64,000 bases of DNA from Agriotes lineatus (Eukaryota > Arthropoda > Insecta > Coleoptera > Elateridae): contig CALNHX010002819.1 in assembly GCA_940337035.1 (NCBI GenBank), positions 1-64,000 of the forward strand, given 5' to 3'. The translations under genes were made by a program, and so were the position numbers. This document shows, piece by piece, positions 53,651-64,000 of this stretch. The notes beneath the pieces were generated by a model. It was given only the letters and a program-made list of their open reading frames with translations. It made no database searches and was not told the origin of the DNA. The first letter of the stretch is position 1, and the number at the start of each line of letters is the position of its first letter.

Positions 53651-56600
53651 CATATGGGACATCTAGGACATTTGGGACGCCTGGGACATTAGGGACATAT
53701 GGGACATCTGGGACGTCTGGGACGTTAAGGACATATAGGACATCTGGGACGTCTGGCACGTTAAGGACATATGGGACATCAAGGACGTTTGGGACGTCTG
53801 GGACGTTAAGGACATATGGGACATTTAGGACGCCTGGGACATTAGTGACATATGGGACATCTAGGACGCCTGGGACATTAGGGACATATGGGACATATGG
53901 GGCATTTAGGACGCCTGGGACATTAGGGACATATGGGACAACTGTAAGGCCTGGGACATTAGGGACATATGGGACATCTGGGATGTCTGGCTCGTTAGGG
54001 ACATATGGGACATCTGGAACGTCTGCGACGTTAAGGACATATGGGACATCTAGGACGTTTGGGACGTCTGGGACGTTAAGTACATATGGGACATTTAGGA
54101 CGCCTGGGACGTTAGGGACATATGGGACATACGGGACATCTGGGACATATGGGACGTTAAGGACATGTGGGACATCTAGGACGTCTGGGACGTTAAGGAC
54201 ATATGGGACATCTAGGACGTTTGGGACGTCTGGGACGTTAAGAACATATGGGACATTTAGGACGCCTGGGACATTAGGGACATATGGAACATATGAGACA
54301 TCTGGGGCGTATGGGACGCTAAGGACATGTGGAACATCTAGGACGTCTGGGACGTTAAGGACATATGGGACATCTAGGACGTTTGGGACGTCTGGGAGGT
54401 TAAGGACATATAGGACATTTAGGACGCCTGGGACATGTGGGGCATATGGGACATCTGGGACGCCTGGGACGTCTGGGACGTTAGGTACATATGGGACATA
54501 TGGGACATCTGGGACGTCTAAAACGTTAGGTGCATATGGGACATCTGGGACGTCTTGGACGTCTGGGACGTTAGGTACATATGAGACATATGGGACATCT
54601 GGGACGTCTGGGACGTTAGGGAGATATGGGACATCTGGGACGTTTGGGACGTCTGGGACGTTAAAGATATATGGGACATCTAGGGCGTCTGGGACGTCTG
54701 TGACGTTAAGGATATATGGGACGATTAGGACGTCTGGGACATTAGGTACATATGGGACATATAGGACATCTGGGACGTCTGGGACGTCTGGGACGTTAGG
54801 TACATATGGGACATATGGGACATCTGGGACATCTAATACGTTAGGTACATATGAGACATCTGGGACGTCTTGGACGTTAAGGGCATATGGGAAATCTAGG
54901 ACGTCGGGGACGTCTGGGACGTTAAAGACATATGGGACATCTAGGGCGTCTGGGACGTCTGTGACGTTAAGGACATATGGGACGATTAGGACGTCTGGGA
55001 CATTAGGTACATATGGGACATATAGGACATATGGGACATCTGGAACGTCTGGGACGTTAAAAACATATGGGACATCTGGGACGTCTGGGATGCTAGGGAC
55101 ATATTGGACATCTGGGACGTCTGGGACGTTAAGGGCATATGGGAAATCTAGGACGTCGGGGACGTCTGGGACGTTAAAGACATATGGGACATCTAGGGCG
55201 TCTGGGACGTCTGTGACGTTAAGGACATATGGGACGATTAGGACGCCTGGGACATTAGGGACCTATGGGACATCTGGGACGTCTGGAACGTTAAGGACAT
55301 ATGGGACATCTGGGACGTCTGGGACGTTAAGTACATATGGGACGATTAGGACGCCTGGGACATTAGGGACCTATGGGACATCTGGGACGTCTGGAACATT
55401 AAGGACATATGGGACATATGGGACATCTGGGATTTCTGGACGTTAGGGACATATGGGACATCTGGGACGTCTGGGACGTTAAGGACATATGGGACATCTA
55501 GGACGTCTGGAACGTGTGGGACGTTAAGGACATATGGGACATTAAGGACGCCTGGGACATTACGGACATATAGAACATATGGGACATCTGGGACATCTGG
55601 GACGTCTGGGACGGTAAGGACATATGGGACATCTAGAACGTCTGAGACGTCTGGGACGTTAAAGACATATGAGACATTAAGGACGCCTGGGATATATGGG
55701 ACATATGGGACATCTGGGACGTCTGGGACGGTAAGGACATATGGGACATCTACAACGTCTGAGACGTCTGGGACGTTAAAGACATATGGGACATTAAGGA
55801 CGCCTGGGACATTACGGACATATGGTACATATGGGACATCTGGGACGCTTGGGACATTAGGGACATATAGGACATATGGGACATCTGGAACATCTGGGAC
55901 GTCTGGGACGTTAGGTACATATGGGACATATGGGACATCTAGAACGTCTGAGACGTCTGGGACGTTAAAGACATATGGGACATTAAGGACGCCTGGGATA
56001 TATGGGACATCTGGGACGTCTGGGACGGTAAGGACATATGGGACATCTACAACGTCTGAGACGTCTGGGACGTTAAAGGCATATGGGACATTAAGGACGC
56101 CTGGGACATTACGGACATATGGTACATATGGGACATCTGGGATGCTTGGGACATTAGGGACATATAGGACATATGGGACATCTGGAACATCTGGGACGTC
56201 TGGGACGTTAGGTACCAATGGGACATCTGGGACGTTTTGGACGTTAAGGACATATGGGACATCTGGAACGTCTGGGACGTTAAGAACATATGGGACATCT
56301 GGGACGTCTGGGATGCTAGGGACGTATGGGACATCTGGGACGTCTGGGACGTTAAGGGCATATGGGAAATCTAGGACGTCTGGGACGTCTGGGACGTTAA
56401 AGACATATGGGACATCTAGGGCGTCTGGGACGTCTGGGACGTTAAGGACATATGGGATATTTAGGACGCCTGGGACTTTAGGGACATATGGGACATCTGG
56501 GACGTCTGGGACGTTAGGGACATATGGGACATCTGAGACGTCTGGGACGTTAAGGACATATGGGACATCTAGGACATCTGGGACGTCTAAGACGTTAGGG

Positions 56601-57891
56601 ACATATGGAACATCTAGGACGGCTGACACATTAGAATCATATGAAACATATGGGACATCTGCGACGTCTGGGACGTTAGGGACATATGGGACATCTGGGA
56701 CGTCTGGGACGTTAAAGACATATGGGACATCTAGGACATCTGGGACGCCTGGTACATTAGGGACATATGGGACATCTGGGACGTCTGGGACGTTAGGGAC
56801 ATATAGGACATCTGGGACATCTGGCACGTTAAGGACATATGGGACATCTAGGACGTTTGGGACGTCTGGGACGTTAAGGACATATGGGACATTTAGGACG
56901 CCTGGGACATTAGGGACATATGGGACATCTAGGACGCCTGGGACATTAGGGACATATGGGGCATTTAGGACGCCTGGGACATTAGGGACATATGGGACAT
57001 ATGGGACATCTGTAAGGCCTGGGACATTAGGGACATATGGGACATCTGGAACGTCTGCGACGTTAAGGACATATGGGACATCTAGGACGTTTGGGACGTC
57101 TGGGCCGTTAAGGACATATGGGACATATGGGACGTCTGGAACGTTAAGGGCATATGGGACATCTGGGACGTCTGGGACGTTAAGGACATATGGGACATCT
57201 AGGACGTCTGAGACGTCTGGGACGTTAAGGACATATGGGACATTTAGGGCGCCTGGGACATTAGGGACATATGGGACATATAGGAGATCTGGGACGTCTG
57301 AGACGTTAAGGACATATGGGACATCTAGGACGTATGTGACGTCTGAAACGTTAAGGATATATGGGACATTTAAAACATCTGGGACATTAGGGACATATGG
57401 GACATCTGAGACGCTTTGGACATTAGGAACATATGAGATATATGGGACATCTGATACGTCTGGGACGTTAGGGACATATAGGACATCTAGGACATATGAG
57501 ACGTCTGGGACGTTAGGGACATATGGGACATCTGGGACGTCTGAGACGTTAGGGACAAATGGGACATCTGGGACGTCTGGGACGTTAGGGACATATAGGA
57601 CATCTAGGACATCTGAGACGTCTGGGACGTTAGGGACATATGGGACATCTAGAACGTCTGGGACGTTAGGGACATATGGGACATCTAGGACGTCTGAGAC
57701 GTCTGGGACGTTAGGGACATATGGGACATCTGGGACGTCTGGGACGTTAGGGACATATAGAAAATCTAGGACATCTGGGATGCTAGGGACATATGGGACA
57801 TCTGAGACGTCTTGGACGTTAAGGACATATGGGACATCTGGAACGTCTGGGACGTTAAGAACATATGGAACATCTGGAACGTCTGGGATGC
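53651..57891 (-). repeat. Family B 6.1-kb higher-order unit, copy 1 (matched part)
   Basis: Variant order is repeated about 6,118 bp downstream over several kilobases: open stretches ending at 55,446 and starting at 55,346, 55,750 and 56,047 recur at 61,564, 61,464, 61,868 and 62,165. Near 53,778 the offset is 6,163 and by 56,361 it is 6,109, the drift coming from indels that are multiples of 9. The sequence at 57,891 matches the last base of the window. Confidence 0.83.
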
Positions 57892-59510
57892 TAGGGACAT
57901 ATGGGACATCTGAGACGTCTGGGACGTTAAGGGCATATGGGAAATCTAGGACGTCTGGGACGTCTGGGACGTTAAAGACATATGGGACATCTAGGGTGTC
58001 TGGGATGTCTGGGACGTTAGGGACATATAGGACATCTGGGACGTCTGGCATGTTAAGGACATATGAGACATCTAGGACGTTTAGGACGTCTGGGACGTTA
58101 AGGACATATAAGACATTTAGAACGCCTGGGACATTAGGGACATATGGGACATCTGTTACGTCTGGGACGTTAGGGACATATGGGACATCTGGGACGTCTG
58201 GGACGTTAAGGACATATGGGACATCTAGGACATCTGGGACGTCTGGGACGTTAAGGACATATGGGACATCTAGGACATCTGGGACGTCTGGGACGTTAGG
58301 GACATATGGAACATCTAAGACGGCTGACACATTAGAAACATATGAAACATATTGGACATCTGGGACGTCTGGGACGTTAGGGACATATGGGACATCTGGG
58401 ACGTCTGGGACGGTAAGGACATATGGGACATCTAGAACGTATAAGACGTCTGGGACGTTAAAGACATATGGGACATTAAGGACGCCTGGGACATTACGGA
58501 CATATGGTACATATGGGACATCTGGGACGCTTGGCATTAGGGACATATAGGACATATGGGACATCTGGGACGTCTGGGACGTCTGGGACGTTAGGTACAT
58601 ATGGGACATATGGAACATCTGAGACGTCTAAGCCGTTAGGTACCAATGGGACATCTGGGACGTCTTGGACGTTAAGGACATATGGGACATCTGGAAAGTC
58701 TGGGACGTTAAGAACATATGGGGCATCTGGGACGTTAGGGACATATGGGACATCTGGGACGTCTGGGACGTTAGGGAGGTATAGGACATATGGGATATAC
58801 TGGGACGTCTGGGACGTTAAGGATATATGGGACATCTAGGACGTCTGGGACATTAGGGACATATGGGACATAAGGGATATCTGGGACGTCTGGGACGTTA
58901 GGGACATATGGTACATCTGGGACGTCTGGGACGTTAAGGACATATGGGACATCTAGGACGTCTGGGACATTAGGGACATATGGGACATAAGGGATATTTG
59001 GGACGTCTGGGACGTTAGGGACATATGGTACATCTGGGACGTCTGGGACGTTAAGGACATATGGGTCAACTGGGACGTCTGGGACGTTAAGGACATATGG
59101 GACATTTAGGACGCCTGGGACATTAGGGACATATGGGACATATGGGACATCTGGGACGCCTGGGACGTTAGGGACACATGGGACATATGGGACATCTGGG
59201 ACGTCTGGGACGTTAATAACATATGGGACATCTAGGACGTCTGGGACGTCTGGGACGTTAAGGACATATAGGACATCTAGGGCGTCTGGGACGTCTGGGA
59301 CGTTAAGGACATATGGGACATTTACTACGCCTGGGATATTAGGGACATATGGGACATCTGGGACGTCTGGGACGTTAAGGACATATGGGACATTTAGTAC
59401 GCCTGGGACATTAGAAACATATGAAACATATGGGACATCTGGGACGTCTGGGACGTTAAGGACATTTGGGACATCTTGGACGTCTGGGACGTTAAGGACA
59501 TATGGGACAT

Positions 59511-60140
59511 CTAGGACATTTGGGACGCCTGGGACATTAGGGACATATGGGACATCTGGGACGTCTGGGACGTTAAGGACATATAGGACGTCTGGGACGT
59601 CTGGCACGTTAAGGACATATGGGACATCAAGGACGTTTGGGACGTCTGGGACGTTAAGGACATATGGGACATTTAGGACGCCTGGGACATTAGTGACATA
59701 TGGGACATCTAGGACGCCTGGGACATTAGGGACATATGGGACATATGGGGCATTTAGGACGCCTGGGACATTAGGGACATATGGGACAACTGGGACGTCT
59801 GGGACGTTAAGGACATATGGGACATCTAGGACATTTGGGACGCCTGGGACATTAGGGACATATGGGACATCTGGGACGTCTGGGACGTTAAGGACATATA
59901 GGACATCTGGGACGTCTGGCACGTTAAGGACATATGGGACATCAAGGACGTTTGGGACGTCTGGCACGTTAAGGACATATGGGACATTTAGGACGCCTGG
60001 GACATTAGTGACATATGGGACATCTAGGACGCCTGGGACATTAGGCACATATGGGACATATGGGGCATTTAGGACGCCTGGGACATTAGGGACATATGGG
60101 ACATCTGGGATGTCTGGCACGTTAGGGACATATGGGACAT
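59511..60140 (-). repeat. 315-bp local tandem duplication in family B
   Basis: The sequence CTAGGACATTTGGGACGCC at 59,511 recurs at 59,826, an offset of 315 bp (35 units), and the following variants match. It lies at the beginning of the second 6.1-kb unit, so it may mark the recombination joint. Private substitutions distinguish the copies, for example ATAGGACGTCTGG against ATAGGACATCTGG. Confidence 0.75.
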
Positions 60141-63100
60141 CTGGAACGTCTGCGACGTTAAGGACATATGGGACATCTAGGACGTTTGGGACGTCTGGGA
60201 CGTTAAGGACATATGGGACATTTAGGACGCCTGGGACGTTAGGGACATATGGGACATACGGGACATCTGGGACATATGGGACGTTAAGGACATGTGGGAC
60301 ATCTAGGACGTCTGGGACGTTAAGGACATATGGGACATCTAGGACGTTTGGGACGTCTGGGACGTTAAGAACATATGGGACATTTAGGACGCCTGGGACA
60401 TTAGGGACATATGGAACATATGAGACATCTGGGGCGTATGGGACGCTAAGGACATGTGGAACATCTAGGACGTCTGGGACGTTAAGGACATATGGAACAT
60501 CTAGGACGTTTGGGACGTCTGGGAGGTTAAGGACATATAGGACATTTAGGACGCCTGGGACATGTGGGGCATATGGGACATCTGGGACGCCTGGGACGTC
60601 TGGGACGTTAGGTACATATGGGACATATGGGACATCTGGGACGTCTAAAACGTTAGGTACATATGGGACATCTGGGACGTCTTGGACGTCTGGGACGTTA
60701 GGTACATATGAGACATATGGGACATCTGGGACGTCTGGGACGTTAGGGAGATATGGGACATCTGGGACGTTTGGGACGTCTGGGACGTTAAAGATATATG
60801 GGACATCTAGGGCGTCTGGGACGTCTGTGACGTTAAGGACATATGGGACGATTAGGACGTCTGGGACATTAGGTACATATGGGACATATAGGACATCTGG
60901 GACGTCTGGGACGTTAGGTACATATGGGACATATGGGACATCTGGGACATCTAATACGTTAGGTACATATGAGACATCTGGGACGTCTTGGACGTTAAGG
61001 GCATATGGGAAATCTAGGACGTCGGGGACGTCTGGGACGTTAAAGACATATGGGACATCTAGGGCGTCTGGGACGTCTGTGACGTTAAGGACATATGGGA
61101 CGATTAGGACGTGTGGGACATTAGGTACATATGGGACATATAGGACATATGGGACATCTGGAACGTCTGGGACGTTAAAAACATATGGGACATCTGGGAC
61201 GTCTGGGATGCTAGGGACATATGGGACATCTGGGACGTCTGGGACGTTAAGGGCATATGGGAAATCTAGGACGTCGGGGACGTCTAGGACGTTAAAGACA
61301 TATGGGACATCTAGGGCGTCTGGGACGTCTGTGACGTTAAGGACATATGGGACGATTAGGACGCCTGGGACATTAGGGACCTATGGGACATCTGGGACGT
61401 CTGGAACGTTAAGGACATATGGGACATCTGGGACGTCTGGGACGTTAAGTACATATGGGACGATTAGGACGCCTGGGACATTAGGGACCTATGGGACATC
61501 TGGGACGTCTGGAACATTAAGGACATATGGGACATATGGGACATCTGGGATTTCTGGACGTTAGGGACATATGGGACATCTGGGACGTCTGGGACGTTAA
61601 GGACATATGGGACATCTAGGACGTCTGGAACGTGTGGGACGTTAAGGACATATGGGACATTAAGGACGCCTGGGACATTACGGACATATAGAACATATGG
61701 GACATCTGGGACATCTGGGACGTCTGGGACGGTAAGGACATATGGGACATCTAGAACGTCTGAGACGTCTGGGACGTTAAAGACATATGAGACATTAAGG
61801 ACGCCTGGGATATATGGGACATATGGGACATCTGGGACGTCTGGGACGGTAAGGACATATGGGACATCTACAACGTCTGAGACGTCTGGGACGTTAAAGA
61901 CATATGGGATATTAAGGACGCCTGGGACATTACGGACATATGGTACATATGGGACATCTGGGACGCTTGGGACATTAGGGACATATAGGACATATGGGAC
62001 ATCTGGAACATCTGGGACGTCTGGGACGTTAGGTACATATGGGACATATGGGACATCTAGAACGTCTAAGACGTCTGGGACGTTAAAGACATATGGGACA
62101 TTAAGGACGCCTGGGATATATGGGACATCTGGGACGTCTGGGACGGTAAGGACATATGGGACATCTACAACGTCTGAGACGTCTGGGACGTTAAAGACAT
62201 ATGGGACATTAAGGACGCCTGGGACATTACGGACATATGGTACATATGGGACATCTGGGATGCTTGGGACATTAGGGACATATAGGACATATGGGACATC
62301 TGGGACGTCTGGGACGTTAGGTACCAATGGGACATCTGGGACGTTTTGGACGTTAAGGACATATGGGACATCTGGAACGTCTGGGACGTTAAGAACATAT
62401 GGGACATCTGGGACGTCTGGGATGCTAGGGACGTATGGGACATCTGGGACGTCTGGGACGTTAAGGGCATATGGGAAATCTAGGACGTCTGGGACGTCTG
62501 GGACGTTAAAGACATATGGGACATCTAGCGCGTCTGGGACGTCTGGGACGTTAAGGACATATGGGATATTTAGGACGCCTGGGACTTTAGGGACATATGG
62601 GACATCTGGGACGTCTGGGACGTTAGGGACATATGGGACATCTGAGACGTCTGGGACGTTAAAGACATATGGGACATCTAGGACATCTGGGACGTCTAAG
62701 ACGTTAGGGACATATGGAACATCTAGGACGGCTGACACATTAGAAACATATGAAACATATGGGACATCTGCGACGTCTGGGACGTTAGGGACATATGGGA
62801 CATCTGGGACGTCTGGGACGTTAAAGACATATGGGACATCTAGGACATCTGGGACGCCTGGTACATTAGGGACATATGGGACATCTGGGACGTCTGGGAC
62901 GTTAGGGACATATAGGACATCTGGGACATCTGGCACGTTAAGGACATATGGGACATCTAGGACGTTTGGGACGTCTGGGACGTTAAGGACATATGGGACA
63001 TTTAGGACGCCTGGGACATTAGGGACATATGGGACATCTAGGACGCCTGGGACATTAGGGACATATGGGGCATTTAGGACGCCTGGGACATTAGGGACAT

Positions 63101-64000
63101 ATGGGACATATGGGACATCTGTAAGGCCTGGGACATTAGGGACATATGGGACATCTGGAACGTCTGCGACGTTAAGGACATATGGGACATCTAGGACGTT
63201 TGGGACGTCTGGGCCGTTAAGGACATATGGGACATATGGGACGTCTGGAACGTTAGAGGCATATGGGACATCTGGGACGTCTGGGACGTTAAGGACATAT
63301 GGGACATCTAGGACGTCTGAGACGTCTGGGACGTTAAGGACATATGGGACATTTAGGGCGCCTGGGACATTAGGGACATATGGGACATCTAGGAGATCTG
63401 GGACGTCTGAGACGTTAAGGACATATGGGACATCTAGGACGTATGTGACGTCTGAAACGTTAAGGATATATGGGACATTTAAAACATCTGGGACATTAGG
63501 GACATATGGGACATCTGAGACGCTTTGGACATTAGGAACATATGAGATATATGGGACATCTGATACGTCTGGGACGTTAGGGACATATAGGACATCTAGG
63601 ACATATGAGACGTCTGGGACGTTAGGGACATATGGGACATCTGGGACGTCTGAGACGTTAGGGACAAATGGGACATCTGGGACGTCTGGGACGTTAGGGA
63701 CATATAGGACATCTAGGACATCTGAGACGTCTGGGACGTTAGGGACATATGGGACATCTAGAACGTCTGGGACGTTAGGGACATATGGGACATCTAGGAC
63801 GTCTGAGACGTCTGGGACGTTAGGGACATATGGGACATCTGGGACGTCTGGGACGTTAGGGACATATAGAAAATCTAGGACATCTGGGATGCTAGGGACA
63901 TATGGGACATCTGAGACGTCTTGGACGTTAAGGACATATGGGACATCTGGAACGTCTGGGACGTTAAGAACATATGGAACATCTGGAACGTCTGGGATGC
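59826..64000 (-). repeat. Family B 6.1-kb higher-order unit, copy 2 (cut by window end)
   Basis: Second copy of the segment described at 53,651-57,891, with the same nested features including the paired TACAACGTCTGAGACG blocks. It carries a few 9-mer-sized indels against copy 1. The unit is incomplete because the window ends inside it. Confidence 0.82.

Larger units (their letters stand above)
45391..64000 (-). repeat. Satellite family B array, GGGAC orientation
   Basis: Built from the same 9-bp unit but with a different set and order of variants. A recurring block reads (plus strand) GGGACGCCT, GGGACATTA, GGGACATAT and GGGACATAT again, followed by GGGACATCT, GGGACGTCT and GGGACGTTA. The GGGACGCCT/GGGACATTA pair is frequent here and rare in family A, and several family A marker units are absent. 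Long open frames on both strands (for example 49,835-52,285 and 55,346-58,618, minus strand) follow from the 9-bp period. The array runs off the right edge. Confidence 0.94.

Noticed and set aside
55346..58618. 1,090-codon open frame on the minus strand as a structural protein gene
   Set aside because: Same periodicity artefact in family B. It overlaps an 802-codon open frame on the other strand, and both change together with 9-mer variants.

Overview
This window is almost entirely satellite DNA from a eukaryotic genome. It contains one island of non-satellite sequence at about 38.5-40.7 kb. The island is the 5' portion of a non-LTR retrotransposon (PHD-finger ORF1 followed by an AP-type endonuclease ORF2). 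That family and its sequence style point to an animal, most likely an arthropod; the species cannot be named from this sequence. No bacterial-type gene, RNA gene or CRISPR array was seen.

The satellite has a 9-bp elementary unit of consensus GTCCNNNAY. The four commonest forms are GTCCCAGAC, GTCCTAGAT, GTCCCATAT and GTCCCTAAC, usually in that order as a 36-bp tetramer, with single 9-mers often added or dropped. Because 9 is a multiple of 3, one frame on each strand stays open for hundreds of codons. The resulting valine/proline/aspartate-rich and threonine/glycine/serine-rich ORFs (up to about 1,090 codons) are products of periodicity and are not annotated as genes.

Layout: 1-38,534 is satellite family A in the GTCCC orientation. 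It is built from nested long-range duplications (offsets of 10,355, 3,237, 3,645, 4,968 and 2,644 bp). 38,535-39,687 is the retrotransposon 5' end on the plus strand. 39,688-40,689 is an inverted copy of its first 1,002 bp. 40,690-45,390 is family A again, inverted (GGGAC orientation). 45,391-64,000 is a distinguishable family B, also in GGGAC orientation, with its own roughly 6.1-kb higher-order duplication.

The retrotransposon and its satellite flanks form one large interrupted palindrome. The left arm is 32,322-39,536, the spacer is 39,537-39,687 (151 bp) and the right arm is 39,688-45,390. Arm-length differences are all multiples of 9 bp. The element must have been inserted in the satellite before the inverted duplication, because the same insertion junction is mirrored on both sides. 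The palindrome could encode a long hairpin RNA matching the retrotransposon, which is the most interesting functional possibility. A fold-back assembly artefact must be excluded first.
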